Shown in pieces: positions 1 through 7,208 of a DNA stretch of 46,167 nucleotides. Numbering within the stretch: position 1 is the stretch's first letter; each line of letters starts with the position of its first letter. The notes under the pieces were generated by a model, which saw nothing but the letters and a program-made list of their open reading frames with translations, had not been told where the DNA came from and searched no databases. This DNA is from Myxosarcina sp. GA_180221_E-2-1-MAG-40_15 (GTDB lineage: Bacteria > Cyanobacteriota > Cyanobacteriia > Cyanobacteriales > Xenococcaceae). Both the position numbers and the translations under genes were made by a program. Location: contig JAIMKV010000037.1 of NCBI GenBank assembly GCA_020692205.1, forward strand, positions 1 to 46,167. Reading direction: 5' to 3'.

Positions 1-176
1 CGCTCTCGTTCTTTAACGGGAGTCCCCTGCGCGAATACAGATGGGTTGTATTGACAACTATTTATCTTGTTATTAATCACCTATTAACAGATACAGATAC
101 TTAATAAGTTATTAGATAGTTTATCTTACTACGCTCCTGTAGCTAAAAGCTAATAGCTGAAAATATATATAACCAC
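1..176. other. Left-edge intergenic stretch
   Basis: No convincing coding region is visible on either strand before the nblA terminator. The stretch is AT-rich after the first 50 bases. It contains a TTGACA hexamer at 51-56, but no good -10 partner at 17 bp, so I do not call a promoter. Short AGCT-containing repeats lie near 140-160. Confidence 0.4.
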
Positions 177-209
177 AAAAAAACTTCCCTAAGATTAATT
201 TAGAGAAGT
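177..209 (-). terminator. Rho-independent terminator of nblA
   Basis: Read on the minus strand, a 10-bp stem (ACTTCTCTAA pairing with TTAGGGAAGT, one G-U pair) with a 7-nt loop is followed directly by seven T residues. It lies about 40 bp past the nblA stop codon, as expected for a short monocistronic transcript. Confidence 0.75.
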
Positions 210-248
210 CTAAGATTCGCTTGTTTGTTGATCTTATTTAGTTACTTA

Positions 249-452
249 TTAACTATCGAATAGAGAATCGACAATATCTCTCTCTTGGTTCAAAATCAAC
301 TGCTTATAAATATTGTCTTTATGTAGCATTTGTTCGTGTAGTTGGACTAATAAGTCCTGAGCCTCTTCACGAGACAATGTTTGTACTCTACTGGCAAAGA
401 CTCGATGATTAAATTCTTGTTCTATAGACAGCTTATTTTCTAGCTTATCCAT
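249..452 (-). CDS. nblA: NblA, phycobilisome degradation adaptor
   Basis: Small protein of the NblA family, which tags phycobilisomes for proteolysis by Clp when nitrogen, sulfur or light conditions change. The pattern LSxEQEFNxRxF, then LSREEAQDLLVQLHEQM and a Y(K)xLI segment is the family signature, and 67 aa is the usual size. The ATG at 452 is chosen over an upstream in-frame ATG at 467 because that upstream codon lies inside an excellent ribosome binding site (GGAGGT, 8 nt before the ATG at 452). The gene stands alone with its own terminator. The C-terminal tail (ERDIVDSLFDS) departs from the shorter tails I recall for the family. Identification rests on recognised family pattern; the target (phycocyanin rods) is family knowledge. 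Confidence 0.85.
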   Translation of the reverse strand: MDKLENKLSIEQEFNHRVFASRVQTLSREEAQDLLVQLHEQMLHKDNIYKQLILNQERDIVDSLFDS

Positions 453-789
453 AATTTTTACCTCCATACAGGTAGCTTAGATTCAACAATTACCTAGCAA
501 GATTTAAATTTAATAGTTGATTAATTAGATTTTATTTAAACTATTTATTTAGGCAATTACTGATTACCTTTATATTCTAGACAAATCTTAATAAAGAGCG
601 GCTCTAACTAAAGTAGTAATAACCGAATGTGTTGCGTCAACCAGATCCAGTTTTTAGTCATAAAAATCGCCGTAGACTGAAGTAAATCTCGACGATATTT
701 TGGCTTTATTCAATATATAAATTTGAAGTGGATAAATTAATTTTCTCTAGCTCAATATTAAAGAAAATAGCTATGGTCAATTTAGTCAA
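453..789. other. Intergenic region upstream of nblA
   Basis: This 337-bp AT-rich region holds the nblA promoter and follows the 3' end of the next minus-strand gene. I see no open frame of note and no clear NtcA box (GTA-N8-TAC) that I would defend. Nothing else stands out. Confidence 0.4.
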
Positions 790-1071
790 TTACTCTTGCT
801 CAAGCAATCTAGTAAACTTATCTCTCATATCCTGAATCTTCTGTTCGCATCTGGGTATAGCTACTAAACGGATGTCTATTTCTAAAACATTATCTAATCT
901 AGTCGTTTTTTCCCATACCTTTACTTCGGCAGAGGATTCATGCTGGTAGCGAAACGTCACAACGTCTGACCCTACTTCTAGAATTTCGACATTTTTCAGC
1001 CAGCCATTACTACTTTTGATGTATAACCAAACATTAGACTGACCGATTAGTTCTTTTAGTTTGCTTTCCAT
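790..1071 (-). CDS. Small cyanobacterial protein, possibly DUF6679-like
   Basis: A 93-aa soluble protein with no signal peptide or membrane segment. The central part (residues 10-75) alternates hydrophobic and charged residues in a beta-rich pattern: VWLYIKSSNGW, then VEILEVGSDVVTFRY, then VWEKTTRLDNV and a closing VAIPR. This layout (WL-xxx-W, VTxRY, W-E-x-x-RLD-x-V, PR) resembles a cyanobacteria-specific small family that I associate with DUF6679. The C-terminus is a charged helix. No catalytic motif is visible and the function is unknown. It is on the same strand as nblA but 300 bp upstream, so an operon is unlikely. Confidence 0.55.
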   Translation of the reverse strand: MESKLKELIGQSNVWLYIKSSNGWLKNVEILEVGSDVVTFRYQHESSAEVKVWEKTTRLDNVLEIDIRLVAIPRCEQKIQDMRDKFTRLLEQE

Positions 1072-1310
1072 AAAAAGAAAATTGAATTGTTTACATTATT
1101 AGTAAAATATTTTATCCACTATAAGATATATTTTTTTGATCGGCACGAACATTAATCACAAAACTAATCAGACCTCAGATAGATGGCAAAAACTAAATTG
1201 TGTAATTCTTGGTTGTTATAACCTGAGAAATTAGAGCTAGTTATCAGTTTCGGCGATCGCTATGTCCCTCCATAAATTAAGATTTAGATAAAGTAACCTG
1301 AGCCTAGTTA

Positions 1311-2243
1311 ATGACCAATATCCAATATGTGGCAATGACTGTTGCCAACCTAGAACAGTCAGTCAAGTTTTATTCAGAAGTCCTCTCGTTTCAAAAAATC
1401 AAGGAGACGGAGGTGGCAGGAGAAGATTGGGAAAAGTTGCAGGGAATATTTGGTCTGCGGATGCGAATTGTTCAGATGCAGCTAGGAGAAGAAGTTATTT
1501 CTTTGATGGAATATCTGACACCCCAAGGACGACCAATACCCGTTGATTCTCGTAGTAACGATCGCTGGTTTCAACATATTGCGATCGTGGTGAGTGATAT
1601 GGACAAAGCTTATCAGCAGCTGCGTAAATCTAAGGTTAAACATACTTCTACTAGTCCTCAGCAGTTGCCAGAATGGAATGAAAAACTGGGGGGAGTCAAG
1701 GCATTTTATTTTAAAGATCCTGATGGACACAATCTGGAGTTGATTCAATTTCCTCCAGACAAAGCGGCTCAAAAGTGGTTGCAACAAACAGATAAGTTAT
1801 TTTTGGGAATTGACCACAGTGCAGTGGGAGTAAAAGATGCCGAGGCTAGTTTTGCACTATATCGCGATCATCTTAATTTAGAATTGATGTTACAGGCAGA
1901 AAATTACGGCAATGAATTTGAACACATTACTGGTGTCTTTGGTTCAAGAGTCCAGGTAAACAGCATGAAAGGTGATGCTGGTATTGGTTTTGAATTACTA
2001 GAATATCTTGCTCCCACCAACGGTAGAAATATGCCTACAGACAGTCAGGCTAATGATTTATGGCACTATCAAACAGTTATCTTAGTAGCTGATTTAGCTA
2101 CTTTAGCTACACAATTGCGTTCTGCACCCTGTCGCTTTATTTCTCCTGGCATAGTTAAAATGTCTCACAATGAGTTGGGATTTAGACAGGCGTTGGCAAT
2201 TAGAGATTTAGATGGACACGTTTTGCATTTAGTGGAAGCGTAA
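1311..2243 (+). CDS. VOC-superfamily protein with two glyoxalase-fold domains
   Basis: A 310-aa protein made of two vicinal-oxygen-chelate domains (about residues 3-148 and 165-309). Each begins with a beta strand followed by a helix of the 'VANLEQSVKFYSEVL' / 'VKDAEASFALYRDHL' type and ends with a 'DPDGHNLELIQF' / 'DLDGHVLHLVE' strand. The His in each first strand region and the Glu in the last strand of domain 1 could be metal ligands. The family includes glyoxalases, extradiol dioxygenases and antibiotic-binding proteins, so the substrate cannot be stated. The ATG at 1311 begins directly at the first beta strand. Isolated gene on the plus strand. Confidence 0.85.
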   Translation: MTNIQYVAMTVANLEQSVKFYSEVLSFQKIKETEVAGEDWEKLQGIFGLRMRIVQMQLGEEVISLMEYLTPQGRPIPVDSRSNDRWFQHIAIVVSDMDKAYQQLRKSKVKHTSTSPQQLPEWNEKLGGVKAFYFKDPDGHNLELIQFPPDKAAQKWLQQTDKLFLGIDHSAVGVKDAEASFALYRDHLNLELMLQAENYGNEFEHITGVFGSRVQVNSMKGDAGIGFELLEYLAPTNGRNMPTDSQANDLWHYQTVILVADLATLATQLRSAPCRFISPGIVKMSHNELGFRQALAIRDLDGHVLHLVEA

Positions 2244-2258
2244 ACAATATTTCTCTAG

Positions 2259-2381
2259 GTGACCAAGATAACTAAAACTCGCCTGACTTGGTTGAACCAG
2301 GTTCAGGAGAAAGCTGTTCGCGTTCGCCACATTCTTGATCAAGTCTGTAAAACTAAGGATTTAATGCAGTCGATTCACTAA
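2259..2381 (+). CDS. Possible 40-aa basic ORF, uncertain
   Basis: GTG-started frame 15 bp after the VOC gene stop, encoding 40 residues rich in Lys and Arg (VTKITKTRLTWLNQVQEKAV at its start). There is no clear ribosome binding site. It could be the remnant of a larger gene, for instance a transposase or a helical protein, or a chance frame. No family is recognised. Confidence 0.15.
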   Translation: MTKITKTRLTWLNQVQEKAVRVRHILDQVCKTKDLMQSIH

Positions 2382-2423
2382 GTGCGATCGCCTAAACAAC
2401 AGATTTTTAAATCATTATGGCTG

Positions 2424-2606
2424 CAATGGTTCGGACAGTTTTATTAACGAACTTGTAAGCCTTACAGGACAATAGTTATCAAAATTTGGCTTTTTTCTCA
2501 AGTTAGCTATAAAGCTAACTTTGATTAAATTAAGTTTGCTGATGATAAATGCGAATTCTCTAGGCTTTCAGTCTTTGAAATTATTCAAATTTTGTCCGAA
2601 CCATTG
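2424..2606. repeat. 14-bp inverted repeat pair
   Basis: CAATGGTTCGGACA at 2424-2437 recurs as its exact reverse complement at 2593-2606, 155 bp apart. The arms lie just before the acetyltransferase start codon and could be the ends of a decayed insertion or a long-range hairpin. No transposase is encoded between them. Confidence 0.6.
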
Positions 2607-2625
2607 GGCTGTAGTTATCAAAAAT

Positions 2626-3186
2626 ATGAAAGAAAAGACAGAAAGAGAAAAAATGCTGAATAACGAGTTGTATTTAGCAACCGATCAAGAACTAACTAGG
2701 ATGCACTTTGGCGCACGTCGGCTACTTAATGATTTTAATTGTTCTCTGCCTGATGAACTAGATCGCCAAAAAAACATTGTTGCTAATTTATTTGGCAATA
2801 TTGGGGCAAATTTTACGGTTAGACCGCCTTTTTACTGCGACTACGGTTGTCATATCTTTGCTGGAAATAATTTATATATTAATTACGACTGCACGATTCT
2901 TGATTGCAATACTGTGCATTTGGGCAATGATGTTTTACTCGCACCCAAGGTGCAAATCTATACTGCATATCATCCTACAGATCCCAAATTGAGATTATCG
3001 GGTCAAGAACTAGCAGCACCAGTTAGCATCGGCGATAATGTTTGGCTTGGTGGTGGGGTAATTGTTTGTCCTGGCGTTCTGATCGGCTCGAATGTAACTA
3101 TTGGTGCGGGTAGTGTCGTAACTAAAGATATTCCTGATAATGTTATTGCTGTTGGTAATCCTTGCCAAGTGATCAAAAAGATTTAA
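2626..3186 (+). CDS. Sugar O-acetyltransferase, left-handed beta-helix (Maa/LacA type)
   Basis: A 186-aa acetyl-CoA-dependent O-acetyltransferase of the maltose/galactoside acetyltransferase group. The N-terminus has the helical Mac domain (REKMLNNELYLATDQEL). The rest is a hexapeptide-repeat left-handed beta helix with the catalytic His in 'IYTAYHPTD' and the closing 'GAGSVVTKDIPDNVIAVGNP' strand. I chose the ATG at 2626 over an upstream TTG at 2521: family members start with M-K-x-E-x-E-K-M-L, and the extra 35 residues would cover the 14-bp repeat. The acceptor sugar cannot be told from sequence. It stands alone on the plus strand. Confidence 0.85.
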   Translation: MKEKTEREKMLNNELYLATDQELTRMHFGARRLLNDFNCSLPDELDRQKNIVANLFGNIGANFTVRPPFYCDYGCHIFAGNNLYINYDCTILDCNTVHLGNDVLLAPKVQIYTAYHPTDPKLRLSGQELAAPVSIGDNVWLGGGVIVCPGVLIGSNVTIGAGSVVTKDIPDNVIAVGNPCQVIKKI

Positions 3187-3240
3187 TTTTACCCAGCATT
3201 TAACAATTAGAGTGAGTATTACCTACCTGGTTGTATCTAG

Positions 3241-3720
3241 TTAATTTTCAGCGATCGCTCCTTGTCCAGCAAGAGTATTTTCTAGCAACCTATAAGTAAC
3301 GCCTGCGAATACTGTGAATACTATTCCAGGAATACTTATACCTCCTCCGCTTTCTCCTGTGATCTGAGCAATTCTTATTTCGCCATTGTCGCCTGGAAGT
3401 GCTTTGACTCCATATTGATTGAGGTCATTTTGAACGAAAGGGAAACTTGCTGATTGTGAGTCAATATATGTCGTAAACGCTACTTGATTTTCTGACGCAA
3501 AAATTGATCGATAAAATTAAGGTCTACAGGAATGTAATCAACTCTAAAATCACTATTATCGATAATTGAGGAATTGAAAATAACAGATTGAATTGCTCCT
3601 TGATGATTACTAGTTAAAACTTCTATTTCTAATCCATAATTAGTATTTTCGTGGGTGAGGGGTAAAAGTAATAAATAAATCTGGATATGGGCTGGTTAGT
3701 TCAAGATTATTTGTTTCCAT
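3241..3720 (-). pseudogene. Broken gene with two frameshifts, unknown surface-type protein
   Basis: On the minus strand an ATG at 3720 opens a frame (METNNLELTSPYPDLFITF) that stops after 26 codons. Coding continues in a second frame (LTHENTNYGLEIEVLTSNHQ onward, with SVIFNSSIIDNSDFRVDYIP), then in a third (ASENQVAFTTYIDSQSASFP onward) to a TAA at 3241-3243. The three pieces read together give about 158 residues of even, beta-rich composition. The last part (GEIRIAQITGES, then IPGIVFTVFAGVTYRLL) vaguely recalls cohesin-like surface modules, but I do not assign a family. Either two real indels have inactivated the gene or the assembly has errors here. Confidence 0.6.
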
Positions 3721-3819
3721 GATGTTTAAATATCAGTAGTTAAAATAAGTCAAATTTAATAAGAGAATACAGCCGTATATTTATAGGCGACGTATACTTA
3801 TAAATTCGTTATTTCTGAT

Positions 3820-3865
3820 AATATTATCTGGCTGTTTAAGAAATATTAAACAGCCAGATAATATT
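3820..3865. repeat. 20-bp perfect inverted repeat (hairpin)
   Basis: AATATTATCTGGCTGTTTAA (3820-3839) and its exact reverse complement (3846-3865) are separated by only 6 nt (GAAATA). A weaker outer arm (TTATTTCT at 3809-3816, AGAAATAA at 3881-3888) extends the symmetry. It lies between the divergently oriented broken gene and rsmD, so neither neighbour needs a terminator there. It may be a dispersed palindromic element or the terminator of a lost gene. Confidence 0.8.
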
Positions 3866-4135
3866 TCTAATCTTTATGGCAGAAATAATTTTCTTTATCT
3901 TGAATTTATATTTTGTTTTAAATGGATTGAAATCACAAGATAACGTAACGATGATCGCAGTAATGATGAGATTGAATACAGGGAAAAATTTGCTCGATTA
4001 TGATAACCAACAATAACAATAGCTGATAAAACTATGTACTAAATATTCTCGGTTCGTACTGCCTAAAAGAAGCCTTATTTAATATTTGGCTTGAATATTT
4101 GGCGCGATCGCCCAGCAATTTATTATGATTAAAGT
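3866..4135. other. Intergenic DNA upstream of rsmD
   Basis: About 270 bp, AT-rich, with one 46-codon ATG frame (3876-4016) that has no ribosome binding site and no recognisable product. A HIP1 site lies about 30 bp before the rsmD start. No further structure is evident. Confidence 0.35.
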
Positions 4136-4672
4136 ATGAGAATCTATGGCAATCGACAACTGAGGACAGTACCAGGACAAAGGACTCGTCCCACTGCTGC
4201 CAGGGTAAGGGAAGCTGTGTTTAACATTTGGCGCGATCGCATTCCAGGCTGTAGTTGGCTAGATCTATGTGCCGGGAATGGTTCAATGGGTGCAGAAGCT
4301 TTATGTTGCGGTGCAAGTAAAGTTGTAGGTATTGAACAGTACGGTAAAGCCTGTAAGGTAATTGAACACAACTGGCAGCAGGTAGCCCAATCAGAACAAT
4401 CTTATCAAGTGTTTCAAGGAGATGTATTAGTTAAAATTAAAAAGCTGACGGGACAAAAGTTTGACTGGATTTATTTCGATCCACCTTACGATAGTTATTT
4501 ATATTTACCTGTTTTAAAAGCGATCGCCTCTCTAGAATTAGTTACCCTAGAAGGCGCGATCGCAGTCGAACACAATCCTCAACTTTGGCAAGCTAAAGAA
4601 GTACCTGGATTAAAGATCTATCGCCAGAAGTCCTACGGCAACACAACCCTGAGTTTCTATGCAATGCAATGA
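4136..4672 (+). CDS. rsmD: RsmD, 16S rRNA (guanine-966-N2)-methyltransferase
   Basis: A 178-aa SAM-dependent methyltransferase that modifies G966 (E. coli numbering) of 16S rRNA in the 30S subunit. The N-terminus has the RsmD hallmark 'MRIYGNRQLRTVPGQRTRPT' followed by 'RVREAVFNIW'. The SAM-binding motif I is 'WLDLCAGNGSMGAEAL' (about residues 40-55). The catalytic motif IV of N-methyltransferases is 'YFDPPYDS' near residue 118. Length and start fit the family. The stop codon abuts the upstream region of the glutathione transferase gene, so the two are likely cotranscribed. Confidence 0.92.
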   Translation: MRIYGNRQLRTVPGQRTRPTAARVREAVFNIWRDRIPGCSWLDLCAGNGSMGAEALCCGASKVVGIEQYGKACKVIEHNWQQVAQSEQSYQVFQGDVLVKIKKLTGQKFDWIYFDPPYDSYLYLPVLKAIASLELVTLEGAIAVEHNPQLWQAKEVPGLKIYRQKSYGNTTLSFYAMQ

Positions 4673-4738
4673 TTGGTTGTCGGGAAAATTCACGCTAATC
4701 GCCCCGACAGGGTTTTTCATGATGGAGAAGCAAAATTA

Positions 4739-5743
4739 ATGGCTAAGAACAAATCTCTTCCAGGCAAGTTAATTGTGAAAACGGGCAAGTTTGTTTGGAC
4801 AACAATGTGGCAAATCATGATGTCTCAGCTTGCACCCCGTAACCAAACGGGAGAATATATTCGTCCCGAAAGTCAATTTAGAAAGTTTATTAGCACTAAA
4901 CCAGATAATCTTTATCAACCCGCTGCTAACCGTTACCGTTTGTATGTGGGATTGGGTTGTCCTTGGGCGCATCGTACCTTAGTTACTAGAGCCTTAAAGG
5001 GGCTGGAAGAAGCGATCGCGGTGTCAATCGTCTATCCGTCTCCCGATGCGGGAATTTGGGTATTATCCGAGCCAGAATTAGGTTGCACCACCGTGCCAGA
5101 ACTATATCAGCTATCTCAGTCTGGTTACACGGGGCGTTGCACCGTACCGATTTTATGGGATGATCAGACTAACACAATTGTTAATAATGAAAGTGCTGAG
5201 ATTATTCAAATACTCAACTCAGAATTTAATCAATTTGCCCAGCATCCAGATTACGATCTCTATCCCGAAAATCTTAGATCGCAAATAGACCAGTGGAACG
5301 ATAAGATTTACCATACTGTTAATAATGGGGTTTATCGTTGCGGTTTTGCCCAAACTCAACAGGCTTATACACAGGCAAGTCAGGAAGTGTTTTCTACCTT
5401 AGATGAAATAGATGCAGTTTTAGAAACTAATCGCTACCTTTGTGGCGATCGCCCTACCCTGGCAGACGTAAGATTATTTACTACCTTGTTTCGCTTTGAT
5501 CTTGTTTATTATGGGCTGTTTAAATGCAATCTGCGCCGTATTGAAGATTACAGTAATTTAGGCGCGTACCTGCGAGATTTGTATCAGTTACCAGGCGTTG
5601 CAGCTACCTGTGACTTGGAAAGCATTAAACGGGACTATTACGGTAATTTATTTCCGCTAAATCCTGGTGGGATCATTCCCATTGGACCAGATCTGACCAA
5701 TTTATTACAGCCTCACCATCGAGAAAAAATAACTGTAAATTGA
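4739..5743 (+). CDS. Xi-class glutathione S-transferase (glutathionyl-hydroquinone reductase type)
   Basis: A 334-aa cytosolic glutathione transferase. The thioredoxin-like N-terminal domain carries 'GLGCPWAHRTLVTRAL', whose Cys (about residue 74) is the catalytic nucleophile in Xi-class enzymes. These enzymes use glutathione to reduce glutathionyl-hydroquinones, a role in quinone and oxidative-stress metabolism. 'NNESAEIIQILN' forms the glutathione-binding turn, and the C-terminal helical domain includes 'LCGDRPTLADVRLFTTLFRF'. The ATG at 4739 is preferred over an in-frame TTG at 4673 that abuts the rsmD stop: it has a GGAG box 11 nt upstream and leaves the family's usual N-terminus. Confidence 0.85.
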   Translation: MAKNKSLPGKLIVKTGKFVWTTMWQIMMSQLAPRNQTGEYIRPESQFRKFISTKPDNLYQPAANRYRLYVGLGCPWAHRTLVTRALKGLEEAIAVSIVYPSPDAGIWVLSEPELGCTTVPELYQLSQSGYTGRCTVPILWDDQTNTIVNNESAEIIQILNSEFNQFAQHPDYDLYPENLRSQIDQWNDKIYHTVNNGVYRCGFAQTQQAYTQASQEVFSTLDEIDAVLETNRYLCGDRPTLADVRLFTTLFRFDLVYYGLFKCNLRRIEDYSNLGAYLRDLYQLPGVAATCDLESIKRDYYGNLFPLNPGGIIPIGPDLTNLLQPHHREKITVN

Positions 5744-5802
5744 TAGTTAACACTAAATTTTGTTAATAACATTCATAAACAGGATTTGGTATGACCAATG
5801 AT

Positions 5803-6933
5803 CTACAGTCGATCTTCTCTTTCATCATCTAGCTGTCTTTCATAAGTTTCCTGAAGATTTTGCTGTCTGGTTTTGCGAGAAGTACGCCGATATTTTTTAA
5901 TTTGTAACTTTGGTTCGTATTGACTTTTACCCGAACGCTTAACCTTGAGCTTAAGGCTAGATTCTTCGTCTGGCTGCTGTTGCGATGCTGCTTGACGCGC
6001 GATCGCTTTATCTAAAAAATCTAGATAATACTCATATCTTTCCCAATCTCCTCGGACAACGCAATTTGGCTCATCTCGGTGCAGACAATTACTAAACTGA
6101 CAGCTTCCTTGCTGTAATCTAGCTCTAGCTTCAGGGAAATAATGGGCTAAATTACTGGGGAGACAGTCCAGCTCAGGCTGATTGAATCCTGGACTATCGG
6201 CTAACAAACCACCCCCAGGAAGCTCAAATAACTCTACATGGCGTGTAGTATGACGACCTCGCTGTAGCTTACCCGATACTTTACCAACTCGTAACTTAAT
6301 CGTCGGAATTAAAGCATCAATCAAGCTGGATTTACCAACTCCACTGGGCCCTGCTACCACGGTAATTTTTCCCTTGAGGCGTGACAACAATCGTTCAATA
6401 CCTAGTTGCTGTTCGACGCTAATATAGCTAGCATCATATCCCCACTGCTGAAGACGGTGTTGCCACCACAGCTGTTGTGCTGGCTCAATTAGATCGCACT
6501 TATTAAGACATAAACAAAGTTGTAGAGCCGTAGACTCTGCCTTAACCAAAAAGCGACTTAGCTGCCAAGGATCTAAAGTAGGTTCTTCTAAGGCAAATAC
6601 CAGCAAAATTAACTCGGCATTAGCCACAGGTGGTCGCTCTAGCTCGGTAGTACGATTAAAAACTTCGGCAATTGCTCCTCTGGCATCGAGCCAATCTGGT
6701 TCGACTACTAAAACGCGATCGCCTACCATGACCTTTTGTCCAATTTTTTTGAGTCGAGTCCGACGAGTACAAAGCAAAAACTGGGTTGCGAAGTTGCCTA
6801 CCAGCTTGACTCGATAAAAGTTAGCTTGAACCGCAACTACCGTTCCCCAGATTGGCGCATCAGGAACATCAGATTTTAGACCATTAGGGCGATCGCTATT
6901 TAGTTTTCGAGCAATTAAATCCCAATCACTCAC
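5803..6933 (-). CDS. rsgA: RsgA, ribosome small-subunit-dependent GTPase A
   Basis: A 376-aa circularly permuted GTPase that tests and releases maturing 30S subunits. An N-terminal OB fold (to about residue 75) precedes the G domain in permuted order: G4 'CLNKCDLI', G1 P-loop 'GPSGVGKSS', G3 'DSPGF'. A zinc-binding C-terminal module follows (C-x4-C-x-H-x5-C in CQFSNCLHRDEPNC), then a lysine/arginine-rich tail of about 60 residues, likely for rRNA contact. It starts with GTG and overlaps the preceding gene by 4 nt (GTGA), which implies translational coupling. It is the last gene of the dnaJ-tusA-rsgA unit. Confidence 0.92.
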   Translation of the reverse strand: MSDWDLIARKLNSDRPNGLKSDVPDAPIWGTVVAVQANFYRVKLVGNFATQFLLCTRRTRLKKIGQKVMVGDRVLVVEPDWLDARGAIAEVFNRTTELERPPVANAELILLVFALEEPTLDPWQLSRFLVKAESTALQLCLCLNKCDLIEPAQQLWWQHRLQQWGYDASYISVEQQLGIERLLSRLKGKITVVAGPSGVGKSSLIDALIPTIKLRVGKVSGKLQRGRHTTRHVELFELPGGGLLADSPGFNQPELDCLPSNLAHYFPEARARLQQGSCQFSNCLHRDEPNCVVRGDWERYEYYLDFLDKAIARQAASQQQPDEESSLKLKVKRSGKSQYEPKLQIKKYRRTSRKTRQQNLQETYERQLDDEREDRL

Positions 6934-7208
6934 GACACTACAGGACGACGAACTAACATCGCAAAGAAATCCTGACGTTCATCCAACGCCTCTAGCTGAT
7001 AGCCTTCCATTTTTAAGCTATCGGGAACTTGTTCGATTGGTTCACCAGGATCAAGCCAAACTTCTAATAAAGAGCCAGGGGACATTTGCTCAAGACGAAG
7101 CTTGGTTCTCACAAAATTAATCGGACAAGGTGTCCCGCGTAAATCTAGATAAGCATCTGCGCGATCTGAGGTAGAACTATCCGTACCTTTAAAGGGATCT
7201 AAGTTCAT
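6930..7208 (-). CDS. TusA/SirA-family sulfur carrier-like protein
   Basis: A 92-aa protein of the TusA/YedF/SirA fold. These small proteins carry a persulfide on a conserved Cys and hand sulfur to tRNA thiolation, cofactor or redox pathways. The motif here is '[20 protein letters not shown]': the Cys and the first Pro are kept, but the usual CPxP is CPxN. Residues after it follow the family: G[12 protein letters not shown], then a C-terminal beta strand. The first 18 residues are a polar extension. It overlaps dnaJ (ATGA, 7205-7208) and rsgA (GTGA), so the three are translated in series. The partner of this protein is not known from the sequence. Confidence 0.85.
   Translation of the reverse strand: MNLDPFKGTDSSTSDRADAYLDLRGTPCPINFVRTKLRLEQMSPGSLLEVWLDPGEPIEQVPDSLKMEGYQLEALDERQDFFAMLVRRPVVS

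Larger units (their letters stand above)
2244..2625. other. Intergenic region with repeats upstream of acetyltransferase
   Basis: This 382-bp stretch contains a short GTG-started open frame (2259-2381), a HIP1 site, an exact 14-bp inverted repeat with arms at 2424-2437 and 2593-2606, a 12-bp direct repeat (TAGTTATCAAAA at 2473 and 2612), and an 8-bp palindrome (AGTTAGCT-ATAA-AGCTAACT, 2501-2520). It looks like remodelled or remnant DNA rather than a compact promoter. Confidence 0.5.

Noticed and set aside
50-79. TTGACA promoter at the left edge
   Set aside because: The -10 at 17 bp spacing (TAATCA) is poor and no gene follows on the plus strand.
1482-1787. 101-codon minus-strand frame inside the VOC gene
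   Set aside because: It is fully overlapped by a gene with clear domains, and its translation shows no family pattern.
3876-4016. 46-codon ATG frame upstream of rsmD
   Set aside because: It has no ribosome binding site and an ordinary AT-rich composition; a chance frame in intergenic DNA is more likely.
5744-5802. Hairpin TTAACA...TGTTAA between the glutathione transferase and rsgA stop codons
   Set aside because: The stem is only 6 bp, AT-only in part and lacks a T-run, so it is too weak to call a terminator.
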